Counted from the first letter of the stretch, positions 51,056 to 61,654 are shown. The stretch is DNA of 64,000 nucleotides from Trichomonas vaginalis G3 (GCF_026262505.1 NC_067208.1:11541962-11605961); one strand, 5' to 3'. The notes: generated by a model not told the origin, from the sequence alone. Numbers and translations: made by a program.

Positions 51056-54000
51056 ATGGAGGGTGCTTCAGTAAATTTTACATTTGAAAACCACCCTGTA
51101 ATTGCGACTCTCCGCATGAAAGGTATTCCTCGACGTAAAAAGCAATATAAAGCGGGAGAAAATCCTGATGCGGCTGAAAAAGAGAAATATTCAGAGCAAC
51201 AACTTCATCAAATATATAATAAACTTGAATTGTCAAGTAGTATGGTTGCAGCCTTCAAGGAAGTATCATACTATAGGCATTTCGATCAAGCTCGTTTACA
51301 AAAATTAATTCAACTTCAAGTTAATCACCCTCCAGAAATTTTACAAGCCATTCCATATTACATATTGCATGCAGCTATATCATATTGTTTTCAACTCGAA
51401 GAGGCATATAATGATTCAGATCTTGTTTTAGTACTAAAATCTTTGATTTATCTCAGCCGCCATTCACAATTGGCTACAGCAGATAACATGATTTACTTTC
51501 TAATCAGGTTCGCATCATACAATGCTCTTGCGATCGATACAAAATCAGTTTTAGAGATAATTCAAATTTTTATTAACACAAAAAGAAAGGCAGACCCCAA
51601 ACTATTCTCAGCATTAGTCTATTGGACCTCTAACAATAGATCTGCGCCAATAGTTCAAAGCTGTTCAGAACAAGTACTGAGTTCAAGTGTAAAAATCGAA
51701 AGTGCGAATATTGATACAGATACAATGATTCTTTTATCATTTATCGATGAAATGCTTAAGATATACCCAGATTCAATCACATCAGAAGATGCTACATTAT
51801 TATTTTCGCGAATAGAAAAAGTTTTGAAAAAATTACAACCATTTGGCATTTCTATGTTCTCAACAATACAACAATACTTACCACAAGAAATTCTCGATAA
51901 CTTTTACAAAGGAATTCCTCAAGATATCGTAAATTATATTCATACAAAAGGATATAAGTATCCTAAGATCGATTTATCACTATTTCCTGAATGTGTTAAG
52001 ATTAATACGCCAAGATTTCCTTCAATTTGCCACAATTTCCATGAAAATGTTGATTTTTCTATCAAAGAATTGGAAAAATTCACATTCCCTACTACAGAAT
52101 TGAATCCACAACTCAAGATATACTCAAAACTCATTTGCGAAAACAATTCTAAAGCAGTTGGAGAAGCATTAACAGAATCTCTACCAAAACTCGCTCAAAA
52201 GAAGATTTTTTTAGATGCTGTAGAATGCTACGTACAATTATTTAAGAACGATGAACCGTTCAAGTACTTTTTGAATGAGTTACTCAAAACTCAAGTATTT
52301 GATCCGAAAATCACGATTTTTTCACCGAAGAATGATGCTGTAGATGCTGTAATTAAGGTCAGGAACCTAATCTACGCCAACCTTTTTGATAATGGCTCTG
52401 TAATTTTGTCGGATTTTGCTCGAAATTTTGTTGGCTATCCGGATATGGCCGCTGAATTCTTCATAAGAATGACGAGTGCCCTGGAAAACCACCAAATGTC
52501 ATCGATACATTTCCTCGTTCTCCAGTCAATTGCGTTATTATTCATTCCATCGTACCAAGACGCACATTCCAAAGCAACTGACCCTGAAATACGATTGAGC
52601 ATCGAAAGGGCAAGACTCGCCATGGTCAACTTTTTCGTCTTGTCGATGAAAAACTGCGAATGTTTCGATGTTTACACAACTACGGACTTTTTGTCACTTT
52701 TCTTTTCATTAGTTTACGAAGATTTCTTTTCTGACGTAGTTATCGACAGTGTCTTTGAACACTTCAAGAATCCCAATGATGAATTCTTGCAGCAGATCAC
52801 GACAGTACTCAGTTTTTCGATAACTTCAGGTGAAAATTACACAGATAAGAGATATGTCAACTTAACACTCAAAATCTTCAGAAGATTAGTAGAGATCGAT
52901 GCATTCGAGACATCCTGCATGGGAGAATTGAAAGAAAAGCTCATGACAGTGATCAGATTGTCATCAAATGAATTTCCACCGGAATTCATCATTCTTTCTA
53001 TCAAATTCTTAACTCTCATGTCATCCTACTTCCCAATAACAGCCGCAGATGCCAATATTCTCAGTAAAGCGATATCAATAACTTTTGAAGACGAACCAAG
53101 CCCTTTAGTGCATATGGAATTGGTAAATCTTCTTGCTGGTAAGCAGTTGCTCGCGTTATCACCCGATTTCTTGATAAAACAACCTTCAGCTTTGCCAATT
53201 TTCATAACAGCCTTCAAGAAGTCGTCGAGGTTAATGGGAAACCTCCAGTTTATCGAGCAATTATGTATATTCTCAAGCACAAACGCCAGACAGTGCCAAA
53301 AAGGAAAACTTGACATAGCTTTACTAGATTTGATCCAAGAGAACCCTTCTGACAAGAAAACCGTAAAGCTTAGCCTCAATTTAATCGGTCTGATCGCTAG
53401 TGTTTCGAGTTCTCGAACTGCTGTCCAAAAATTTATTTCAATGTTTTGTCCGATTGACAGTAAATACGTGAATCCGTTACTTGATGATGCTGTTGATGAG
53501 ATGTCTACCATTCTTTCGAACGGCCATAACATTCCAAGCGGATATCTCCCAGTAACTAACAAAGAACCATACATAAGCATCACCGGTCTTAAATCCTCCG
53601 ATTTTATGCATGGCTTCTCCGCAGGCTTTTGGACTTTTGTCGATTCAGGGAGCTCCAGGTCTCTTACGTCATTGTTTTCTTTATCGGACAAAAATTCCAA
53701 AATAATCGACGTTTCGGTTGAAAATTTCGGAATCGTTGTTCAATTAGGAAATCAAATCCAGACATTTCCCAATTGCTTAAACAGTGATATTTGGGTTTTC
53801 TTCGCTTTGACATTTGAAAATTTGTCAAAAGGTTTACAAACAGTAGTAAAACTCTATGTAGAGAACCGCCAACTGGAGCAAACCTTCGACGAATCCTTTG
53901 AAATCGAGAACGGCCAAATGATTTGTAATTGTGGATATCCATTTGAACCACGACAAAAGAATGAACATCCCGTCTTACTCGGCCCATTCTTTTTGTCACC

Positions 54001-57000
54001 ACCATTACAATGGAAACAGTTTTACTCGATAGATACAATAGGAACACACGGAACATTTGATTTAGCTTTCTTTTCAGTACATCCTGAAGTAGAAAACTCC
54101 CTTTTGAACCTAAGAACAAAAAAGGATTACTCGTCAAGAGCTAAAATAATTGGTCCGGAAATCTTACAAACACCAACTTTTCAAGATATATTTTTGAGAA
54201 GTTATCAGGTCACTTCACTTATCCCTTTATTTGCACAAGCCAATTTAAGTGATAGTGTCAGAGTTCTTCCTATTGTCAGACTGATCAAGAAAGTCCTTGA
54301 AATATCCAATGAAGCACAAGCAGATTTCGAAAAATACGGCAGATTTTCAATAATCGCGTATTTACTGAAGAGTTTCGATATCGACATTTACCAAGAATTT
54401 TACCAAGTATTCGTCAAACTCCAGAACAAACAGATCGGCCAGAAATTGTCAACAGAAATACTGATGAACATTAAATTGCTGAGTTTGGCTCCTCCTGATT
54501 CACAAATTGGAATTTCTGAACATTGGCTGAACATTATTTTGCCATCTATCAAAGAAACACTTAAAAAGAAGAGCGAACTGAGAATATATTTGTTACCTTT
54601 CGTTGAATACTTCCATAAGATCACTCCGAAAGCCAGAATGAATGTAATAAAATCATTGGTTTTCAGAGCGGAATGTCAGTTCACTCATGAAGCATTTTTA
54701 GAATTAATTATGCAGACAATACAATCAAAAGATGAAGAAATCAATTACGAATTGTTGTTGCTTATATATAATATCGCTTGTTCTGATAAACAACCTTTTA
54801 ATCAGATAGGAGATATAACTCATTTGACAACAATTCATTCTTTACTTTTGAAGAAAAGTGTCAGAATTTCAATTTTACTTTTAGACACAATTTTTGTTTT
54901 AGTACAAACAAATGTGTTTAGGAACCAATTATTGATATACTTAGAAGTATATAAGAATTTTTTACCCGTTGACATAATGAATGAAGAATTATTGACAGGA
55001 ATAATGACAAGATGCGTTGATCAACCTGATTATCTTTCTATTTGTTGTTATATAATGGCAATGAATCCTTCTTTGGAACAGACATTTGTATATTTGATTC
55101 CTAAGAAAATTGACAATTATTTGCATGCAAACAAAGCTTGGCCACTTTGGCCGTTCATCGCTGCAGTGAATTGTAAAAAATCTGCTTCAATTGAAAAGAT
55201 TTTTGAGTTCGTTTTGGAAGCATCACCAAAGAATTGGATAACTGATTACGTACTATTGGAAATTGCTGTAAGATTATGCCAGACAATGAATACAAAATAC
55301 CAAACAATTTTCTTTAATGTAATGGGCCAATATTTGAAGAAATTCCCTGAAAACGTGACAGTTTTTGAAAATCTTTGTTTCGTTTTCATTTTCACGAGAA
55401 GGGAACAGACTCATAACAGTGCATTGCTATCTGTAATAAGCAAATGTCCTTTGAATCTCGTGGACAAATCAAATTTAGTTTTGCCACAATTAAATGTCAA
55501 ATTTGAACCTGACAAATTCATTCAATTTTTGACAAAATTTGAGATTTACAAACCATTTACATATGGATTGAATTTCAATGAAAAGAATTTATGGGAAGAT
55601 ATATCTTTGGCCATGATTTTGAATGAATTTACTTCATCACAAAATTTGGAAAAACTTATTTCACTTCTAAACAATCGCCAGAAGAATATTGATTACACAG
55701 GACCTGTTGAACTTGTTATGAAGCAATACGAAGACTTTGTTAACTCAGTGAGTGTAGAATTCTCGAGATTGTGCAGTTTCATTTCGAAATTCCTTAAAAA
55801 AGCACAAGAAAAAACACTTAAATTCTCGAGAATTCATTTACCAAAGATTCCTGAGATAATTTCGAGTAATTTACTTGTTTCTCAACAATGGAAGACGCTT
55901 TGGACACAACTAACAATAGAATCAGCTCCTTGGGCATCATCTATCCAACAACCAGCAATTAAACATTATAATCTTGACCCAGTTTTGTGTTACGGATATT
56001 GTCCGATGAGAATGAAAGAGAACAAACACTTCAATGACCACAGGGATGCATCATTAAGTAGGGATTACGGATCAGCATTGACAGCCAAATCTAAAATAGA
56101 CGAATACATGAAACAGCTCCAGGAAAAGTACGAAAAAGAAAGTCCACCTGAAATTTTGCAAGTTTTGTCACACAGAGATTCAGCTTTGTCTAGTGATTCA
56201 GGACCTGTTTTACTGAGATACAAAGGAACATTGGTCAAACTGACTTACGAATGTCCTTGCGAACTGATCATTGTTGAAGGCGGATTGAGAATAGACGTCG
56301 AAGGCGAAAACAAACAAAAAACAATTTCAATTCGCTCTAATTCCGTCAAAAAAGTATATTTCAGACCTTATTTGCATCATCCAACCGGTCTAGAAATATA
56401 CTGCCATGACGGAAAGAGTTATTTATTGAATATGACTGTTAATTCAATGTCTATTCTCAAGAAAATGGCGAGTTTCGATGGCTGGCAGAAGACAATGATA
56501 CAAACAATTCCTTCCATTAATATGATTGCTACAAACGGAGTTACAGAGAAATGGGTACAAGGAAAGAAATCGAATTTCTCGTATTTGATGTATTTGAATC
56601 GTATAAGTGGTCGAACATTTAACGATTCAAGTCTTTATCCAATCATGCCGTGGATATTAAGTGATTACGAATCAAGTAAATTGGATTTAGACAACGAGAA
56701 AAACTACAGAGATCTTTCAAAACCAATCGGAGCTCTCGGGGAATCGAGATTGAAAGAAATCATTGAAAGACAGAAAAGTTTGACAGAATTCGGATTGATT
56801 AATTACATGTATTCCAGTTGTTATTCATCGCCTTTGACTGTATTCATGTGGCTGATGAGAATGGAACCATTTACAACTCTTCACACTCAGTTGCAAAGTG
56901 GAAAATTCGATCACGCTGCAAGATTGTTTATTTCTGTTGGTGATACATGGAAAATGGTCACTTCACATATGAATGATTTCAGAGAATTGATACCTGAATT

Positions 57001-58279
57001 CTATTATTTGCCGCAATTTTTAGTGAATGAGAATCATTTCGATCTTGGAAAAGTTAATGGAAAAGAAGTAAATGATGTAAAACTTCCAAATTGGGCGAAA
57101 TCTCCTTTGGATTTCGTTTACAAGATGAGACAAGCTTTGGAAAGTGATTTCGTATCAAGGAACTTAAATAAATGGATTGATTTGATCTGGGGAGTGAATT
57201 CTTGTGGAGAAGGAGCTGAAAAATCATTGAATACTTTCGATCCAAACATGTACGAGTCTGCATGGAATAATGAGACATTAAATGACCCTGGAAAGCGTTC
57301 ATTGATTGAAGCAACAATGAAACACTGCGGACAAATACCTCAGCAGTTGTTTAATATCCAACATCCTTCTAAATCTGCAACATACGAACTCCGCCGTGAA
57401 ATTATTTATGATACAAAAATTGATCCTTTCGCTGCTGTTTCTGTTGTAAGAAAAGCCTTCATTTTCACACAGCATGGACAGATTTTGTGTCATGATGGCG
57501 GCGAATACAATGCTGTTGAAGTTTCCAGTTTGTCTTTCCATCCAAGTGATGATTCTTCTCTTCCTATGGTTACGTTTGGAAAATCAATTGCTATTGCTGC
57601 TCCTCTTGGATATATCGAGATTTTCGATACAGAAAAGAACGAATCCAAGAAAGTTTTCGCACACACAGGAAAGGCAACATGCATTGATAGTTCCACGAGA
57701 TTAGTTTGCAGTGGAGGAAGTGATTCAACATTATATTTGTTCGACCATTCTATGCAGAATTCCGGAAATATTCCTTTCTTCAGAGAAGAAGTTGTTGATT
57801 GCAGTATTTGCGATGCTTTCCACTTGGCTGCTGCTATTACTCGCGATGGATGTTTGTTTGCTGTTGATACTACAAGAGTCATTGTCAAATTCTCTTTGAC
57901 TGTTGAGTCTCCAAGACATGTTGTTGTTACTCCTGCATGGGGATTTGTTGTTGTCGTCTCTACAACTCCTGATGACACAACAGATTCTGTCGCTGTTTAC
58001 ACATGCAATGGAGAATTAGTTACACAGGCAAAGACAGCAAGGATATCAATGATAAAGGCTGTGAAGGATAGAAAAGGATTCGATTACTTGGTTTGGTCTG
58101 ATGAAAGAGGAGGAATTAGAGTTGTTGAAGCTTATCATGCAGAAAGAATGTCTGAAACAAGGCCAATAAAGATGTTAGGTTCTTTGATTTCGCTTCATGA
58201 TATGAATAATAAGGAAATTGTTGCTGTAACGAAACATGGCGTTGTAGCTTATTTACCTGTTGATTATTTAACACATTGA
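51056..58279 (+). CDS. BEACH-WD40 protein (LYST/neurobeachin family)
   Basis: 2,407 residues from the ATG at 51056; the open frame upstream uses a TTG. Residues 1-~850 are helical armadillo-like. A ConA-like lectin domain lies at about 860-1010 (GFSAGFWTFVDSGSSRSLTS). More helical repeats run to about 1640. A PH-BEACH domain (~1710-1800, GTLVKLTYECPCELIIVEGG) is followed by the BEACH domain (~1830-2110, YLMYLNRISGRTFNDSSLYP; IMPWILSDYES; FYYLPQFLVNENHFDLG). WD40 repeats close the protein (~2140-2407). BEACH proteins organise vesicle fusion, lysosome size and autophagy. Length and order are normal for the family. Confidence 0.95.
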   Translation: MEGASVNFTFENHPVIATLRMKGIPRRKKQYKAGENPDAAEKEKYSEQQLHQIYNKLELSSSMVAAFKEVSYYRHFDQARLQKLIQLQVNHPPEILQAIPYYILHAAISYCFQLEEAYNDSDLVLVLKSLIYLSRHSQLATADNMIYFLIRFASYNALAIDTKSVLEIIQIFINTKRKADPKLFSALVYWTSNNRSAPIVQSCSEQVLSSSVKIESANIDTDTMILLSFIDEMLKIYPDSITSEDATLLFSRIEKVLKKLQPFGISMFSTIQQYLPQEILDNFYKGIPQDIVNYIHTKGYKYPKIDLSLFPECVKINTPRFPSICHNFHENVDFSIKELEKFTFPTTELNPQLKIYSKLICENNSKAVGEALTESLPKLAQKKIFLDAVECYVQLFKNDEPFKYFLNELLKTQVFDPKITIFSPKNDAVDAVIKVRNLIYANLFDNGSVILSDFARNFVGYPDMAAEFFIRMTSALENHQMSSIHFLVLQSIALLFIPSYQDAHSKATDPEIRLSIERARLAMVNFFVLSMKNCECFDVYTTTDFLSLFFSLVYEDFFSDVVIDSVFEHFKNPNDEFLQQITTVLSFSITSGENYTDKRYVNLTLKIFRRLVEIDAFETSCMGELKEKLMTVIRLSSNEFPPEFIILSIKFLTLMSSYFPITAADANILSKAISITFEDEPSPLVHMELVNLLAGKQLLALSPDFLIKQPSALPIFITAFKKSSRLMGNLQFIEQLCIFSSTNARQCQKGKLDIALLDLIQENPSDKKTVKLSLNLIGLIASVSSSRTAVQKFISMFCPIDSKYVNPLLDDAVDEMSTILSNGHNIPSGYLPVTNKEPYISITGLKSSDFMHGFSAGFWTFVDSGSSRSLTSLFSLSDKNSKIIDVSVENFGIVVQLGNQIQTFPNCLNSDIWVFFALTFENLSKGLQTVVKLYVENRQLEQTFDESFEIENGQMICNCGYPFEPRQKNEHPVLLGPFFLSPPLQWKQFYSIDTIGTHGTFDLAFFSVHPEVENSLLNLRTKKDYSSRAKIIGPEILQTPTFQDIFLRSYQVTSLIPLFAQANLSDSVRVLPIVRLIKKVLEISNEAQADFEKYGRFSIIAYLLKSFDIDIYQEFYQVFVKLQNKQIGQKLSTEILMNIKLLSLAPPDSQIGISEHWLNIILPSIKETLKKKSELRIYLLPFVEYFHKITPKARMNVIKSLVFRAECQFTHEAFLELIMQTIQSKDEEINYELLLLIYNIACSDKQPFNQIGDITHLTTIHSLLLKKSVRISILLLDTIFVLVQTNVFRNQLLIYLEVYKNFLPVDIMNEELLTGIMTRCVDQPDYLSICCYIMAMNPSLEQTFVYLIPKKIDNYLHANKAWPLWPFIAAVNCKKSASIEKIFEFVLEASPKNWITDYVLLEIAVRLCQTMNTKYQTIFFNVMGQYLKKFPENVTVFENLCFVFIFTRREQTHNSALLSVISKCPLNLVDKSNLVLPQLNVKFEPDKFIQFLTKFEIYKPFTYGLNFNEKNLWEDISLAMILNEFTSSQNLEKLISLLNNRQKNIDYTGPVELVMKQYEDFVNSVSVEFSRLCSFISKFLKKAQEKTLKFSRIHLPKIPEIISSNLLVSQQWKTLWTQLTIESAPWASSIQQPAIKHYNLDPVLCYGYCPMRMKENKHFNDHRDASLSRDYGSALTAKSKIDEYMKQLQEKYEKESPPEILQVLSHRDSALSSDSGPVLLRYKGTLVKLTYECPCELIIVEGGLRIDVEGENKQKTISIRSNSVKKVYFRPYLHHPTGLEIYCHDGKSYLLNMTVNSMSILKKMASFDGWQKTMIQTIPSINMIATNGVTEKWVQGKKSNFSYLMYLNRISGRTFNDSSLYPIMPWILSDYESSKLDLDNEKNYRDLSKPIGALGESRLKEIIERQKSLTEFGLINYMYSSCYSSPLTVFMWLMRMEPFTTLHTQLQSGKFDHAARLFISVGDTWKMVTSHMNDFRELIPEFYYLPQFLVNENHFDLGKVNGKEVNDVKLPNWAKSPLDFVYKMRQALESDFVSRNLNKWIDLIWGVNSCGEGAEKSLNTFDPNMYESAWNNETLNDPGKRSLIEATMKHCGQIPQQLFNIQHPSKSATYELRREIIYDTKIDPFAAVSVVRKAFIFTQHGQILCHDGGEYNAVEVSSLSFHPSDDSSLPMVTFGKSIAIAAPLGYIEIFDTEKNESKKVFAHTGKATCIDSSTRLVCSGGSDSTLYLFDHSMQNSGNIPFFREEVVDCSICDAFHLAAAITRDGCLFAVDTTRVIVKFSLTVESPRHVVVTPAWGFVVVVSTTPDDTTDSVAVYTCNGELVTQAKTARISMIKAVKDRKGFDYLVWSDERGGIRVVEAYHAERMSETRPIKMLGSLISLHDMNNKEIVAVTKHGVVAYLPVDYLTH

Positions 58280-59774
58280 AGAAAGAAAAAATAGAAGAAA
58301 AGAAAATTAATTTTGTTTAATTTTAATTTTGTTTTTTTGATATATTTTTAATATTTTCATAAAAAAAGGAATGTTTATTTTTTTTAAAGAATTATATTAG
58401 GATATTTCATTATAATAGTTTCATAATTATAATTGCAAACAAAGGTATTCATAATTTGAAGAATGTCCAAATCTTATAGTATTGAAATGGAAAGCCTAGA
58501 AGTATCCATTATATTAATCATAAAGATGCCTTTCTTCATTACGTTTCCTATCTCAATAATTGTGAAACTATTGAAATATAATCTTGATAAAATTCGTTGT
58601 GTGTAAACCTTTCAATTCCCTAAAATTTTGGGAGTCAGACGAGTAACTTTGGTGAAATGGCTATTGAAATGCGAATAACAAACCATCAAGTTTGTATTCT
58701 AGATACGCTAGGCATCAAGTTCAAAAATTACATAAATTTCAATTTTTGGTGATTTTTTTCCCAAACATATGAAAAACCTATCTGTGTTGATGTCAAAAAA
58801 TGAAAATTCATGAAATTATGGTTAGACTTGGGTGTTGTGCTTTTCCATTGAAAACTGAAAGAAATTATTCAATTCATTATTAAAATAGAATGAAATTTAA
58901 TTTTTAACTTCAAATTAATAATTCAAGAATATTTAGAAGTTGTCATACTATTCAATGTTTGAATGGCTTTAGATGAGTTCTCACATTTGATAAAATTTCT
59001 CTAAATCTTAGTGAAACTTCTTAATCCATGAGAAAAGATGTAAACCATTCAAAATTTTATCATCGAATATTTTCTGACTTCGATTATTCATTTTTTGACA
59101 CATGATTCATGCAGACAATTTTTAAAATAAATATGTATATTATTATTTTATTTACATATCCAGGCTTTTGAAATGATTATTAATTCACTTCATACTTTTT
59201 TGAAGTCGAAAAGTCTTATCATTTTAATATAAATCGATATAATTTTAAGCCTTTTCATTGCAAGAGCATATTTTCTCTTCTTGAAATAAAAAATGAGATG
59301 AGTGGAGTTAGTCTGTCTATTTTGATTTATATCACATTTTCATAAATATATATCATATAATTAGCAGAAAATATATTTGCTTTGAATTCATCGCACGCTC
59401 AGGTTTAATTAGTGAAATAATTGGTGCCATTCCTTTCCATATATCGGTAAATATTCCAAGATTGCATCTGATTATTTCGATTGATATTTGTAATTTGAAA
59501 GATGGAGATGCTCAAAATATTCATTCCTTTAAAATATAATATAATTAAACAATTTAAATGAGCCATTATATTGATTTTGCTAAATTATTTTTGTTTTTCC
59601 AAATTTCAAATATTAATAGAAGTCATAAAGACTGCAAAATTCGTTTTATATCCAAAAATAAGAATAAACTTGTTATAATCATTACAAATGAAAAAATTGA
59701 CTTTCTGACATCACCAAAATGTAAACTATTGAAATGATGGTCAATCAGCGACCAAAAGGAATCACATTCAGGTC
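58280..59774. other. 1.5-kb gene-free AT-rich DNA
   Basis: No ORF above noise, no RNA gene and no clear repeat between the BEACH gene and element 3. Confidence 0.45.
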
Positions 59775-59815
59775 AGGTAAGTGGGGCTTCCAGGCGCGTT
59801 GCGCCCTCTAGCCCC
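59775..59815. repeat. left terminal repeat of element 3
   Basis: Matches the left repeat of element 2 over AGTGGGGCTTCCAGGCGCGT and onward through GCCC, with the dyad GGCGC-GTT-GCGCC at 59793-59805. From GCCCCGAAGATGTTTAGTAT onward it matches the right end of element 2 instead. Confidence 0.8.
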
Positions 59816-59972
59816 GAAGATGTTTAGTATAAATGAAGTTTTTATTCGGAAAATTGTTAGTCTTCTGGTGTGAATTCGGAGGACTCTTCTTGGATAGAGT
59901 CTTGTATTTCCTCCTCTTCTTCTTCTTCCTCCATTGCTTCTGGGAAGAAGCCTTCTTCTGGGTCGAAAACAT
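59808..59972 (-). CDS. 54-residue basic ORF at the element terminus
   Basis: An ATG at 59972 after TATATA starts MFSTQKKASSQKQWRKKKKR. Lys and Arg make up over a third of the protein, and the stop lies inside the terminal repeat. A second, acidic frame over the same bases (MEEEEEEEEIQDSIQEESSE) is also open. A relative at the right end of element 2 differs here by a 33-bp length change that keeps both frames. So one of the frames may be under constraint, but the evidence is thin. Confidence 0.3.
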   Translation of the reverse strand: MFSTQKKASSQKQWRKKKKRRKYKTLSKKSPPNSHQKTNNFPNKNFIYTKHLRG

Positions 59973-60069
59973 TATATACTGTGTCGCTTTTCACAAATTA
60001 TATATGTTTTCATGCTTTGTCACTTTTCTATCACTTTTCGGGTAAAAACATTTTTATTATTATATATAA

Positions 60070-60888
60070 ATGAATTTTACAAAACCACCGTTACCGTTCT
60101 TTGGAAATAAGAGTAGATGTAAAGATATTATATTGAGAGAACTTAAGAAACTACCGAATGGTCTAACATTTGTAGATTTGTTCGGTGGAAGTTTCTATAT
60201 ATCCCATTTATGTCATACCGTATTCCCAGACTCAAAGATTATATGCAATGACTTCGACAACTATATGGACCGTCTCAAACATATTCCAGACACAAACAAT
60301 ATATTGAAAGAGTTAAAAGAAAAGATACCTATAGGTAAGATGGAACGTATACCATTAGATAAGAAAAATATTGTGAGAGAGGTTTTGAAAAAAACAGAAT
60401 ATATAGACTGGGATAGTATATCTGCTAGACTATTATATAGTGGTGCTATAAGAGTTCATGACATTGAAACACTTATGTCAAAAGTTTTATATCTTAACTA
60501 TACAAATGTTTTCAAAGAGAACATAGAAAAATATATTGAGGGTATAGAGTTTGTGAGATGTCATTGGACAGAGTTGTATGAAAAATATAAAGACAAGGAA
60601 AATGTTTTCTTTATAGTGGACCCGCCGTTCTATAACACACGGGATTTTCAATACCAAGTAGACTGGACTTTGAGAGACTCTTTAGAAACTTTAGACGTTA
60701 TACATAACCATCCATGCTTTTACTTTACATCCGATAAAAGTGGTTTGGAAACCGTTATGAGATGGTTAGAGGACATACATGACTATGAGTTTATATATGA
60801 CAAGATAGAATATGAGAGAGGTCCTATAAACCGGAGAAAGTGTCACAATAAAGAAATTTTATTAGTAAGTAAATGTGGTTTGAAATAG
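60070..60888 (+). CDS. DNA N6-adenine methylase (D12/Dam type)
   Basis: 272 residues from MNFTKPPLPFFGNKSRCKDI. The motif FFGNK at the start and FVDLFGGSF (about 34-42) form the AdoMet site. The catalytic motif FIVDPPFYNTRDF (about 185) is the DPP[YF] of adenine-N6 methylases, here with Phe. The order FxGxK...DPPF is that of the D12 class (Dam, DpnM), likely site-specific for a short motif. The frame looks whole; a broken near-copy is at 32090-32875. GTCACTTTT (60019-60027) and a second ATCACTTTTCGG lie 35-50 bp upstream. Possible roles: marking element DNA or evading host restriction or silencing. Confidence 0.92.
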   Translation: MNFTKPPLPFFGNKSRCKDIILRELKKLPNGLTFVDLFGGSFYISHLCHTVFPDSKIICNDFDNYMDRLKHIPDTNNILKELKEKIPIGKMERIPLDKKNIVREVLKKTEYIDWDSISARLLYSGAIRVHDIETLMSKVLYLNYTNVFKENIEKYIEGIEFVRCHWTELYEKYKDKENVFFIVDPPFYNTRDFQYQVDWTLRDSLETLDVIHNHPCFYFTSDKSGLETVMRWLEDIHDYEFIYDKIEYERGPINRRKCHNKEILLVSKCGLK

Positions 60889-61004
60889 GACTACTTGTTT
60901 TAGGTTTTTTCCATTGTGTCATTTATTTATTTGACGTGGCAGAAAAGTACAGAGAATATGAAGATGAACCAATGCCTGCAAATGTTCAGTATATGTACTC
61001 GTAA
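60873..61004 (+). CDS. 43-residue single-pass membrane protein
   Basis: Starts at an ATG after AGTAAGTAA and overlaps the last 16 bases of the methylase gene. It begins MWFEIGLLVLGFFHCVIYLF, one strong hydrophobic segment, and ends in an acidic tail (EKYREYEDEPMPANVQYMYS). The frame closes with TAA at 61002-61004. Small membrane proteins of this size occur in Polinton-like viruses, but I do not recognise a family. Confidence 0.5.
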   Translation: MWFEIGLLVLGFFHCVIYLFDVAEKYREYEDEPMPANVQYMYS

Positions 61005-61027
61005 GAGATATTTTTATCTAATATTAA

Positions 61028-61390
61028 ATGGACGCACAGAACTTAGCGAATGCACAGCAACCTGGACAACCAAACCCAGAGAATATTCCAAATGAAGTTA
61101 GAATACAAACTGCAATGGCAAACTATGGTCAAGTGCCAACAGATGTACAAATGCAAACTGCCATGTCAAATGACGCTGCGTTAGGTTTGCCACCATGGTA
61201 TGCAAATATGAGATGGAAAGAGTTTTATACAAACCCTGAAGTGGGATATAAACAACTTTATGCAGATGACGCGAACACAGGAGTTGACCCAGAATATGTT
61301 TTCTACCAGAGGAGAAACAGAATGTATGAGCTCCAGTTAAAGAATGCTATGGAACTCAACAGGAAACGTAAGAGACTAGGCGGACATTAG
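61028..61390 (+). CDS. small element virion-type protein
   Basis: 120 residues after TTTTTATCTAATATTAAATG. The N-terminus is Gln/Asn/Pro-rich with two copies of a VRIQTAMANYGQVPT/VQMQTAMSNDA unit. The middle is aromatic (LPPWYANMRWKEFYTNPEVG), and the end is basic (ELNRKRKRLGGH). The final RLGGH fits the (M/I/L)xGG-x protease consensus only loosely. A structural role is inferred from its position. Confidence 0.5.
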   Translation: MDAQNLANAQQPGQPNPENIPNEVRIQTAMANYGQVPTDVQMQTAMSNDAALGLPPWYANMRWKEFYTNPEVGYKQLYADDANTGVDPEYVFYQRRNRMYELQLKNAMELNRKRKRLGGH

Positions 61391-61408
61391 ATTTTTACAT
61401 ATAGTAAA

Positions 61409-61651
61409 ATGGGTTTCTTCAGTAGTATTGGAAACTTCTTCAGAAGAGTTGGAAGAGGTATATGGAATGGAATAAAATCTGTCGGAAGAGGAGTATGGAA
61501 CGGTGTCAAAAATATTGGTAAAAGAGTAGGTCAGCTTGTTGGTATTATACCTAAAGACCCTGAACCAGAAGAACAAGCTCCTGTTATACAACAGCCTGAA
61601 CCTGCACCACAGTCAAGTTGGCAACCAAATCCAACACCTCAACCGTATTAA
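61409..61651 (+). CDS. amphipathic-helix protein (pVI/membrane-lytic type)
   Basis: 80 residues after TTTTTACATATAGTAAA. Residues 1-50 repeat a Gly-Ile/Val-Trp/Phe-Asn-Gly/Lys-Arg pattern (RVGRGIWNGIKSVGRGVWNG) that forms a basic amphipathic helix, as in adenovirus pVI and lytic peptides. A Pro/Gln/Glu tail follows. In adenovirus such a protein breaks the endosome during entry. A similar role here is inference. The element 1 gene at 2847-3371 is the probable counterpart by composition. Confidence 0.55.
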   Translation: MGFFSSIGNFFRRVGRGIWNGIKSVGRGVWNGVKNIGKRVGQLVGIIPKDPEPEEQAPVIQQPEPAPQSSWQPNPTPQPY

Positions 61652-61654
61652 AAA

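Noticed and set aside
53026-54137. Two long minus-strand ORFs (224 and 157 codons) inside the BEACH gene
   Set aside because: They lie antisense to well-conserved coding sequence and have no recognisable domains; they are shadows of codon bias.
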